A stretch of 64,000 nucleotides of DNA. Source: Gavia stellata. Its lineage: Eukaryota; Chordata; Aves; Gaviiformes; Gaviidae. Below, in pieces: positions 50,081 to 60,180 of the stretch; position 1 is the stretch's first letter, and each line of letters starts with the position of its first letter. The stretch covers positions 30,932,687-30,996,686 of the forward strand of contig NC_082598.1 of assembly GCF_030936135.1 (NCBI RefSeq). The letters are read 5' to 3'. A model generated the notes under the pieces. That model did no database searches, was not told the origin of the DNA, and saw only the letters and a list, made by a program, of their open reading frames with translations. Made by a program: the position numbers and the translations under genes.

Positions 50081-52185
50081 TTTGTTTGCTTGGCAGCTGG
50101 AGATGGTCTCCAGTTGCTTGTGGGGGTGATGCGGACTTGCACCTGATGTGCTTTTCTGTGCTAAAGCAGTGTTGTGGCTGAGGCTCAAAAGCTCCCGCAG
50201 AAAACATTTTTTTCCAGGATGGCGCACTCCTTAGCCAAAGCTTTTTTTGTTTGCACATCCCTTAATTGTTGCAGGAACATTCTGCTGTCCTTAATCATAT
50301 CCCTGCAATTTGACCTGCATTTCCTATCCGTATTATCTAGAGCTGTTGCGTTTTCTAATTCCTCCAGCCCGGTTTTCCAGATGTTCCTTCTGCATGCAGA
50401 AGTCACAACTGGTGTACTCCCCCTCTTTCCTCCCTCTCCCTTCATTTTTAGGGCTTAGGAAGTTGCTTGTAATATATTCATATATTCTGCTTCTTTTTGC
50501 AGTTACACAGCCTTGTTCACAAGTGATCCCAGCGTTGTAGTTTTTGACTTAAATTTGTTATATTACAAGGAGAAGCTAAGCTAGTGGAAGTGACTCTTTT
50601 CAGCTGTGGGACACAAATTTAGAACATCCAAAATGGGTCTTGGGCTGTCTAATTCTGAGCTTTGCAATATATTTTACATGTATGTTTAAACTTTTTAAAA
50701 AAATGTATTGGTAATTATTAAATATTTGCCATTATCAACATATTTTGTTAGCATAAATAATTACCTGCTAGTTGCCCTTGATAACAACTCTAGAGGGTCA
50801 TCCAGAACCCCAGTGTGGTACTCTGGCTATGCAGTGTATGGGAAGGGTTGGATGTTTCACAGTGGGATCCACAGCCCTTGACCAACAGTGGGATCATCTG
50901 CCCACACTAGCCCGCAGGAGCCATGGGGGCAGAGGATGGGTTTCCTCTCTTCCCCTTGTCCTGTGGGGTCCCTCTGGTCACGTGGGCTTCACAGAGGTGG
51001 TGACACTCAGCTGAATAATGAGGTAGTGGTCCACCTCCTTTTCCAAGGTATAAGGAGGTGGGGGGGGTGGAGGCATGCCCAGGTGTGCATCAGATAACAG
51101 AGTAAGGATGCACACCTGCACCTGGAAGTCTTCAGTGGAGACATGGCCATGGGTTCCTCCATCCTGTTGCTCAGAGAGTTTACAATCCCACTGGTGACTG
51201 GTAAAGTCGTGGTCCTGCCTGGGGTGAACATGGAGCCCTGGGAGGAGACAGCAGACTCCATATCCCTTGGGGTTCGGCACTTGGAGATGGCTTACCATCC
51301 CTGGTTTATATCTTGCCAACATGTCCAATTCCCAAATTATTCATGTTACTGTCACGGTTATGCTCATGATTTGTGTTACTGGAGTGCGCAATAGCAGCAG
51401 CGGGCCGGGAGGAACCCCGTCCTGCCTCAGGTGTGGTACAAATGGAGCAGTCTCAGACCTCAGGCGTTAGCAGCCTGAGAAAGGATCAAGAGATAGCAGA
51501 TGGACGCATGCTGTGGGGATTAGTACACTGGATTACGAGTTGTTGGTTAAACTCTCAGATTTCTGTTACTTAATTATTCTTCCAAAAAGGAGATACAAAG
51601 TCATTGCTGTCTTTCTAAGCACCATTTAAATTCTTACCTTTTAAAGACAGGCGATATTTAGGTGCTTAACACTAAGTACATCTGATAGTTTTTGCATTTA
51701 CAACCTGTTCTTACATTGCCATACTTTTCTTGAAGACACATTGGTTTCAGAAGGCAACAGAAAAAAACTTTAGATTGTTGGAATCCTTTGCACAAGGCAT
51801 TAACTTGATTTGTAAACTGTTTTGCTAAGAATTTGTAGTCTGCGTAAAGAAACCATAACAAGATTGTCTCGAAATAGGAGTGATGGTTTCAACTGGAATA
51901 TCGTGGCTTTTGTTGTGGAGTGCCACAGTGTGCTTGTTCCCTCTACACCTTTCTTTCCCCAGCTCCAGTACATAACGTATTTTGTGTGCCTTTGGATAGA
52001 GTCATACTCTGCTGTGTTGTTTACCACCTTTGAACACGTTCCACCAACTTGCTAGATAGTCCTGATAATGTGTTTCAAAATTTTGAACTCCTAACCTGAA
52101 TGGGTGTGATGAGTGCTAGGGGAAAGAGCAGGTAAAAGTCACAGATGTTGCATAAAAAGATGAAATTATGTTTTTCTTAATCTTT

Positions 52186-52935
52186 CTGGCAATTATTATT
52201 TCTAGGATGGTTGTTTGTATGTTCGGTCATGTGAGTTTGTGTAGAGGATTAGTGGACGTCATGTGGAAAATTTCTGGTGGTGCTGGAAAAACAGGCGCTG
52301 GTGGACTGCCTGTTGGGTTTAGCACTGATAAATAGATCTTCATCCAAGGGAGATGGGGAGAGAACGAGGGTTCCTCCAAAACCCAGGCCACAGACAAAGT
52401 AATCAGACTCTGCAGGTGGTCTGACCATCCTTTGCTTCCTTCTCTGTGGTGGATTTGTCAGGAAGAGGAGCAGTTACCTGACCTGGTCTTAATCCAGTAT
52501 ATACCTTAAGACCAACTAAAGCTGTGAGATGAGTGAATTAAGTCTGGAGTATATAATCTCATCCCAACTAATCATCCGATTGTTTTGCTTGAACGTCTGT
52601 TGTTATCTGTGTGGGTAGGGAAATTCGGCTCTGAAAGGAGCCGCAGTGTGTTTTTGCATGGAGGTGTTGGTTTTTGAGAGATGTTCCCCCCCCCCCCCCC
52701 GGCTCAGACATGGCTATTATACATCCAGTCCAACTGTGCAATACTGTGCTATGCATTAGAGGGGCATGGGGCGATAGTTATTTGTAGGACTCAAGAGCCA
52801 GTCTTCAGAAAGGGAAGGGTTTGTTCCTGCAGCACCCTTGTCAGCGTTTGCACACATCAAAGCGATGTGTATGGTTTGACAGATCCACACTCATTTAGTA
52901 GGTCAGTTATGACATTAATCTATGCACTGCTACCT
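52186..52935 (+). repeat. Duplicated block D1 (upstream copy)
   Basis: This block of intron 1 recurs 2.16 kb downstream as D2. The first part, from CTGGCAATTATTATTTCTAG (52186) to 52304, is similar to D2 but with many changes and a 13-bp length difference. The core at 52305-52645 matches 54461-54801 with only two substitutions and no indel in 341 bp. After 52645 similarity drops again but can be followed to about 52935 (a CTTGTAGGACT to GGTTTGTTCCTGCA stretch, then AGTAGGTC). A C-run of about 16 bases (52685-52700) is specific to this copy. No open frame or known repeat family is recognised. Confidence 0.9.
52685..52700. repeat. Poly-C tract in D1
   Basis: About sixteen C in a row, absent from the matching place in D2. 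Run length is prone to assembly error. Confidence 0.8.
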
Positions 52936-52951
52936 CCGATCTGTCCCTTTC

Positions 52952-53778
52952 CTCTGCAAACCTGTTGATGACGCCCTACCTTTGACTTTCACGCGCCCTT
53001 GTGCCCTCGGGTTGGGCAGTTAAGTGGGTTTGGGGAGGAGGAGAAGGCCAATGCCTGTCTGTGCAGTACGTTACAGGCTGGTTTTGTTTGGGCATTTTGG
53101 AGCCTACGGTTACCCTGTGTGTCATTAATCCGCTGTATAAATACCCGGGAGAGAAGCGGAGGGAGCGGTTCAGCAAGCCAGCCCCTGGTTTCCTCAGGGG
53201 CAAGTAAATGAGTTTATTCTGCAGGTATCTCTGGGGCGTTTTGAATGAAGTAACCCCTTGCTACGGCTGAGCGCGTGGCCCTGCTAAGGATGCGGAGACT
53301 GCAGTGAGGTCTGGGGAGGGAGCGTCCCCTCTCCGTGCACAGGCGTAGGTTGTGCACCGGGAGTTTCTGCTGGCTGCAAGCGCGTTTCTGTTCACACGGC
53401 CGAGGTGTCGCGTTGGTGTTTTGTTGTTGAAAGGAGAGCGTCGGGTAGGGTCTGCGTTGGTTGGCTTTGTGCTTTCAGAGGCATCTGGCCGCCCGCGATG
53501 CCGTGCCGGCGGTGCTGCCGAGGCTGCTGCCGGAGGAGGGGGTGCACGGCTCGGGCCAGCAGGCTGGTGTGCTTCCCCCCGCTGCCCGTTTTGTGCCAGG
53601 CGTTAGGAGCTGAGGCTGGGCCACCACCAGCATCGCCCCTTGTGCTGGTGAAGGAGGGCTGCCCTGCGGTGTGCTGAGGGGACACGCTGGTGTTTGCTCC
53701 GTGGTTGGGGCTGCGTGACCTGCCCAGTGCCGTGCTCCTCGGTGGTGGGGCAGAGGGTGGGCAGCGGGGGCCGTCCCA
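52952..53778 (+). repeat. Long direct repeat R1 (LTR-like, CpG-rich)
   Basis: This 827-bp segment recurs in intron 3 as R2 with only about five or six substitutions and one indel of about 10 bp. It is much richer in GC and CpG than its surroundings, so it is young. Inside is a clear TATAAATA box (53136-53143). About 45 bp later comes a 7-bp-stem hairpin, GCCCCTG (53181-53187) with CAGGGGC (53195-53201), followed by AGTAAA, a variant poly-A signal. Promoter, hairpin and poly-A signal in that order fit a retroviral LTR, but I see no clear target duplication and cannot assign a family. Open frames on both strands (for example 53352-53606 +) are shared by both copies and look like by-products of GC richness. 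It could also be a plain segmental duplication. Confidence 0.85.
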
Positions 53779-54354
53779 GCTTGGCCGCACGTGCACCTTC
53801 CCTGGCAGGGCCCATGCTGAGACCTTGCTGGCTGCAGGCAGGGAGTGATACAGTGAAGGATGTCCTGATGTTCTCCTTCCCCAGCCTTCCCCAACTCGTC
53901 CGAGGACCTAGTGCCATAGTGGGCATACAGCATTGCACATTTGCTGTTTTGTGCAGCTCCTGTCATTTGTCGCTTGAATCACCCCATGGCCTGTGGGAAG
54001 CAGCAGTCTTCCAAAGACATCCCCGTCAAGGACCTGCCTGGTCTTTCCTGACACCTTCTCAGAGGTCTTCGCCCTCTGCCATCTCAAGTGAAAGTTTTGT
54101 GCTCTGATCTGAGAGGTTTGCAAATCAGAGGTCTCCTTGCCTCTCCTTACCCTGCTGTCAGGCCCCCCTCTGTCCCAGGCAAAGGGTTTTTCCAGCTCTC
54201 CTGTATGCAGAGCCACTGCTGGCTGGGACCTGTGCTCCTGAGGTCTTGGACTTCTGCTCTCCTCGGCTGAGCTGCAGTTTCATGGCTCAGGCTCGCACCT
54301 GCACTTGGAGGTAGCAGATTTGAAATTAAAAATGGGGGTTTTTTCTGCCTTTTT

Positions 54355-55070
54355 CTGGCAATTATTATTTCTAGTATGGTTGTTGATGTGTTTAGTCATG
54401 GAATTGTATATGCAGGGTTAGTGAACCTCATGGAAAATTTCTGGTGGCGCTGGAAAAATGACTGCCTGTTGGGTTTAGCACTGATAAATAGATCTTCATC
54501 CAAGGGAGATGGGGAGAGAACAAGGGTTCCTCCAAAACCCAGGCCACAGACAAAGTAATCAGACTCTGCAGGTGGTCTGACCATCCTTTGCTTCCTTCTC
54601 TGTGGTGGATTTGTCAGGAAGAGGAGCAGTTACCTGACCTGGTCTTAATCCAGTATATACCTTAAGACCAACTAAAGCTGTGAGATGAGTGAATTAAGTC
54701 TGGAGTATATAATCTCATCCCAACTAATTATCCGATTGTTTTGCTTGAACGTCTGTTGTTATCTGTGTGGGTAGGGAAATTCGGCTCTGAAAGGAGCCGC
54801 AGAGTGTGTTTTTGAATGTAAGTAGTATTTTCAGTGGCATGACTCTACTACTACATATGGATGTTGTACAGTCTTGTACAACTGTGCTTCACATGAGGGG
54901 GACATTAGCTAATAGTACACTTACTGTAAGCTAAGGATTACTTGTAGGACTAAAGAGCTACTCTGAAAGGGGAAAGGTTTGTTCCTGCAAGACCACCTCA
55001 ATATTTGCGTATGTTCTTCTGATGTTCAAGTAGGTCTGTAGTGGTGAGAATTTATATGCATTTTCATTTA
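54355..55070 (+). repeat. Duplicated block D2 (downstream copy)
   Basis: Second copy of D1 in direct orientation. The nearly identical core is 54461-54801. The left flank 54355-54460 and the right part after 54801 match D1 only loosely. Unlike D1, it is not followed by the R repeat. Confidence 0.88.
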
Positions 55071-55989
55071 TGAATGCCATTTTGTAGGTTCACTAAGACT
55101 TTCACATCAGGGGTGTGCTAACTCAGCAACCTCCTGCTTGACTTACCTTAACAGTGGTGGCAGAGAAGCCTGAATGTGCTTCTTTCTCCAAGTATGCAGT
55201 GTAAGGTGGGAAGTAGTTGGGAATTGTGAATTGAAGCTGCTGATTTTACACAGCTTTATTTTCTGAGAACTTTTAAAAAGTTGTGTTATAGCATGTTCAG
55301 TGAAAGAGAAGGTAAGAGGTCATTTAGAGCAGCTTTGGTGACTAGGAGATTGGTACCTCAGTAAAAATGATTTGGTAGCGTTGGGTAGGAAGCTTGAAGA
55401 ATATTTTGCATGAAATTTTTTTGGAGGTAAGAAATGACAAATTAGCACTTCAACTAAAGAAGTAAGCCAGTATGGAAAGCATGTACTGATACCTTGATTA
55501 GACTGGACATTTCTCATCTAAGAGCGTGAGTGGAACTTCTGAATACATGAGAGAGCAGTTTGAAAAAGATAACTGTTGAGCAAGGAGACTTTAGTTCTTG
55601 GCAACATACTGAGTAAATGACAAAGAATGATTAAAAGTGCTGCCATGTAGAATCAGGCTCATATGTTCTTGAATTTAATTTTTAAATAGCTTGGGTCTGT
55701 TCCCATTCAAAAGCCAAACCATTGCAGAAACTGGTGCATCTGAAACTAGTTTAAAATGTTTTTTTAAAGGCCAGTTTCCATCTGCAGTGGTTATTTGCTC
55801 TGTGTCCCAAAGGTCTTACCAAGCCAAAAGGTGTCTGTAGAATTGCACAGTGCCATTGCAGCTTAGTATTTTTAGGAAATAACTCTCAACATGTTAACTG
55901 CACATACACAACTATAAATATCAATTTTGCTGCAGAAAAAAAGAGAGCATTATATTGATTGGCATTGTATTTTGTGCTTTTTTTTTCAG

Positions 55990-56229
55990 GTGGTTCACTG
56001 CCCCATGAAGAATCTTCACTGGTTGTGAATAAAGGGGAGGAATTAAGGCTGAGGTGCAATGAGGATGGACCCGTGACTTGGAATTTCCAGAACTCGGACC
56101 CATCGGCAAAAGCAAGGAGTTCCAATGAGAAAGAGTGGTACACCAAAAATGCAACAGTCAGAGACATAGGCAGATACATATGCAAAAGCAAAGGGAGTAT
56201 TGTCACCTCTTTTTATGTTTTTGTTAAAG
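55990..56229 (+). CDS. KIT: KIT exon 2 (Ig-like domain 1)
   Basis: This 240-bp exon follows a T-rich tract and AG acceptor (55988-55989) and ends at AAAG before the donor GTAAAT. It begins with two bases that complete codon 23 and ends with the first base of codon 103, so both ends are phase 1. It encodes residues 24-102, the first extracellular Ig-like domain, part of the stem-cell-factor binding face. The domain cysteines are residues 45 (LRLRCNED) and 87 (GRYICKSKG). The tryptophan of strand C is in PVTWNF, and one N-glycosylation sequon (NAT) is at residue 76. My memory is that human exon 2 is 270 bp, so the bird N-terminus is about ten residues shorter. No stop or frameshift interrupts it. 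Confidence 0.96.
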
Positions 56230-59200
56230 GTAAATATCAATGAAGGCATTATTTTTGCTTCCCCCGCTTTTCCCCACTCCCAAAATAATAGGACAGTAAA
56301 CGCTAGAGGAGGGAATGAATTTGAGGTACAGAAGGAGAATACAGTGTGATAGAAGAAATCTTCTCCTCTGTCCAGTAGAAAGAAAACTCACTCCCAGCTT
56401 TGCTTGCAATGGCCTTTGTCACCAGAACAAAGCTCTGGATGAGTTTCTCTTTACATCCCTGTTGTTTTGTGGTGAAATATACCTGAGCTCTCTTTCTAGA
56501 ACCTAGTCAAGTGACCTGAATCAGTTGTGTGAGTCAGTAGTACTGTGAGGAAGCAAGCAGTATGTAGAAATGTCTTTTTGATTCCATGCCATCCATCAGT
56601 ATGGAGTCATGTAAGGTTTGGCCCCAAGCTCTTGATTTATTGAGGCAGTTAGCTAAAGGATTTGGCTTTTCGAGGCCGTACTTTTAGGCTTAAGCCAGCA
56701 GGCAGCAATGATTCCTCTGCCTTCAGCTCCTTATCTACCTTGTGACTGATCAGAAATGTCTCAGATGGGAAAAAAGTGCCTGTGCTCTGACCCATGTTCC
56801 CAGTCCTTTATTACCCTTACACTTTGTCCAGTGTTTTCTTCAGATTTCTTCTCTTCTTTTGTTGGGTCCTTATCTGTGGCTTCATCAGCTGTCCTCAAGC
56901 CACCAGTTTACCATCCCTGGCATTCCCTTTTCCTTTCCAAGGAAGACAGTTATTTTGCTTCTCCTTCACATAGCTCTGGTGGTCTTTTTTCCCTGTTGAT
57001 GGAAAAAAGTCCTACAGCATCCACTTTCTTGGAAACAGCATTCCTTGTCCAAAAGGGGTTGCCTCAAAGAGCCTCCTCTGAACCCTGCCAGTCCTTTGAG
57101 AATTACTGCAAGGTTGTTTTCCAAGACAGGGACATACTAGCACAGCACAGCGAAGAGTATTTTCCTAAGGGAAGACATATGATGTAGTGGCCATACAATT
57201 TAAAGAGTGCTCCTTTAACCGCTCCTGAGTTGTCCAAATAGCCATACAGGTACCATGGATGAGTTTTCTCGACCTTCTGTGTTTCTCTGAGACTATGACT
57301 AAAGGAAATCTGTCATGTATTTTACCTATACGTGACAATCATTGTTGACTTTATCTACCATGACTGTTTTCCTGAAGGTCATGGTAATTATCCCAGACAG
57401 CTGTGATCATAGAGATGTTTGTGCCTTCCATTACATGAGTGACTCCTTCACCTCAGGGTAATAGGCAACCCTCCCACTGAGCATGATTACCAAATCATCA
57501 GAGAAGTTATGTGGCTCTCATGCAACATGTTAATGTCTTTGTCTCAATTGTGTGAAAAATATGCAAACTTCACTTTGACAAGTTCCTGGCAGTAAAATAA
57601 GTATGTTTGTGAGGTTGGCCATCATTTTGCAATAGGGTAACCTTCATAGCTGTGGCTCAATGACATCTTACACCACCTTGAAGATGCTACCATGAGCTCA
57701 GCTGCTTGTGGGGTTGCCACAAGCACCCTACATGCTTTCTGCTTGTAAAACTGGGAATGAAGAGAGAACAGGACCGAGAGTAACTCACTGGAAGGAGAAC
57801 CTCGATCCTGCGCAGTCCCAAGTGGCACATGAAATGGTGGCAGCTGTTTATCTCTAACGTCCATCTGGATCTGCTAACAATGAATTTTCTAGTCTTCTGT
57901 GACCAAGGATGACATGGTGTTGACAAGACTGTAGGCACTTACCTCTTTCACCTTTCTGCTTTGGCAGAAGGTGCCTGTGTTTCGTCTGGAAAAGCGATTT
58001 GTGTCCCTATACAAGTAAATTTAGTGAAGATCAAGCTAGTTCAGACACCTACATAAGAGAGAAAAAAATCTCTTGATTTTGATCTCAAGTCTTTTCAGAC
58101 ACAAGCAATGATAAGCACTGCCACATCTTGTGTTGGAAACCTGAGGTATACCCAGAAGGCAAGTGCTACCCGAGTTGTACCTGGGTTGGAAAGTTGTCAA
58201 GGGAAGAACATGACTGTGAGCAGCCTTGTTTGTGCCTGGATTCCCTATGGCAAATCCTTTCATGTCTTCTCACCGTGAAGTCTCCCTTCCAGAGGGGGGT
58301 GGAAAATGGGAAAGGGAGTGCCTTAGCAATTCTGCTTACCCCAGCAAGGCCTTCCCTGCAACTTCAGCAGCTGGTGAAACAGGTCTTTGTTCCTTTCTTC
58401 TACTTTCAAGTGTATTTTTTTTTTCCTGGGGAGCCATAATTTCTGTGTAGTGAAGATATCTTGGCTCTGTCCATACTGGAGAAAAAGTGGACTGAGAGGA
58501 AACCAATCAGTTAAGTCTCTGTTGGCAAGGACATTTAGATGAGCTCTTCTAGTCCGTGCTCTTCCAGCTCAGGAGTGACAGCTATTCGTAGCACTTCCCT
58601 AAGTATTTCCGTGTGCAAAACATCACGCTTTGCTTCTGTTCAGACACGCTTTACTTTTTCATTTGTTAGTAGTCTCCATCCTCTAGTTCTAGACTGATGC
58701 TTCAAAGCTTTTAGTTTGGGGTGGCTTCTTGGGCGACAGTATCAAACGAGGCTAAAACTACACCCTCACTCTAAACTAGAAGCCAGCCAGTAACTTCTCT
58801 GTTCAGTGATGAGCAACCTTCAACTTAGCATTTCCTAATTGCTTACCTAAAGGTCCCATGCTTCATTTTCAGCCTCGTACTTCTTGTCTTAAACCAAATG
58901 CACATTGTCCATCATCTTAACCAAATTCTCTGTCTTCCTTGTTAAGTCATGGTTTGTTGATCTCTAATCATTCATAGTGTATGAGGCCAGTTTGCAAAAA
59001 AGCAAGCAAGCTTTTCCCTCTGTTTCTACATTTCTAATTCATGCTACTCTGTAGGGAGGGCAGATGGGAGCTGAAATAAGCTTTTACAGAGTGTTTGTCA
59101 CCACACCATCCTTTATTTTGTGCTCGCTATTAATGGCCAGGTTCTTAGCATTTCAAGGTCATCACCTATCATGGGCTTCGACTTTGGTTGTAAAAGTGTT

Positions 59201-59901
59201 TAAAGTACTGTATGTTTCTGTGCTGTGGTTGGCACAGATGAAATGCTTTAGAAAAGTTACCTTGCGAAAGATTACATGACAATTTTTCAATCAAACACGC
59301 TGTTTGTATGCCCAGTTTTTTTCTAAGGATGCTAAAAATAAACCCTGCTTTCAGGGAGGGGAGAGAAAGAGAGAAGTTGTTTGGTGCTTCCTCTGGTAGC
59401 AATGTGTGTTCATTTAGATTATGTATTTTACAGAAGTGAAAACCATAATTTAGGTGCTTTTCAACTTCCATTTGCTAATAAATTTCTTCAAAATCCTTCT
59501 GGGCATGAAACCTTACAGCCCTGCCACTAGCTAAAAGCAAATTGCTTTTAATGGTCTGTGAAAATCTGTTTACTGATATTGGGAGCGGAGCGTGGAGGTT
59601 TTGGAGCTAAACAAGACAAAAAAAAAATCTCCATCTCCAAATAAAAAAGCAGTAAGATTATTTTTAGTGCACATGATTCTTTAGTGTGTCTGGTATTGAA
59701 TGCTACTGCACATCCCCTGTTGTGCTGGTCTTTTAAGACAAAATTTAATGTCTCTTGGTAAACATGAATTGGGTAATACTCTGTTTTACTGGCTGAATGT
59801 AAAACTTTCTTTGATGTAAGTGCCCAATTGCAGAGTTAGGGTCATCAGAAGTTCCCTGTGCAATGTCAGCTTCTCTGACAGGTCTTTGCATTTCTTCACA
59901 G
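56230..59901 (+). other. KIT: KIT intron 2 (3,672 bp)
   Basis: The intron starts GTAAAT and ends TTCACAG. I see no gene, young repeat or recognisable element inside. Open frames such as 56756-57187 (+) show no known domain and are likely chance. Confidence 0.92.
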
Positions 59902-60180
59902 ATCCAAATGTGCTCTTCCTTGTTGATTCTCTGATCTATGGAAAAGAAGACAGTGACATCCTGTTAGTGTGCCCACTAACAGATCCAGATGTTTCCAATT
60001 TCACGCTCAGAAAATGCGATGGCAAACCTCTCCCCAAAAATATGACGTTTATTCCCAATCCCCAGAAAGGCATCATTATAAAGAACGTACAGAGGTCATT
60101 TAAGGGCTGCTACCAGTGCTTGGCCAACCACAATGGCGTTGAGAAAATATCGGAGCACATTTTCCTGAATGTGAGACCAG
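59902..60180 (+). CDS. KIT: KIT exon 3 (Ig-like domain 2)
   Basis: This 279-bp exon runs from the acceptor CACAG (ending 59901) to the donor GTAACA at 60181. It completes codon 103 (Asp), encodes residues 104-195 and gives the first base of codon 196, so it is phase 1 at both ends. It is the second Ig-like domain of the KIT ectodomain. Diagnostic stretches are LFLVDSLIYGKED, VCPLTDPDV and GKPLPKNMTFIP, which line up with human KIT from memory. Cysteines are at residues 126, 141, 172 and 175, the four that form the two disulfides of this domain in KIT. Sequons NFT and NMT lie at residues 135 and 149. The reading frame is intact. Confidence 0.97.

Larger units (their letters stand above)
37239..55989 (+). 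other. KIT: KIT intron 1 (18,751 bp)
   Basis: This intron separates the signal-peptide exon from the Ig1 exon. It starts with GTGGGA inside the CpG island and ends with a T-rich tract and CAG. A long first intron is normal for KIT and carries regulatory elements in mammals. Here it holds the separately listed CpG-island minisatellite, a 32-bp tandem repeat, CR1 fragments, a GATA-motif pair, a DR5 site, the duplicated block D1/D2 and repeat R1. The moderately GC-rich part at 47,000-48,600 has several overlapping open frames without recognisable domains. Nothing else in the intron looks like a gene. Confidence 0.93.

Noticed and set aside
49528..50142. 204-codon minus-strand open frame in KIT intron 1
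   Set aside because: No recognisable domain, no splice or promoter context, and part of it overlaps a MIR-like relic.
53352..53966. Open frames in R1 and the same ones in R2 as a duplicated gene
   Set aside because: They are short, GC-driven, overlap on both strands and match no family; shared only because the repeat is shared.
54200..55070. A third copy of R after D2
   Set aside because: Only scattered short matches (for example GACTTTCAC near 55100) were found, not enough to claim a copy.
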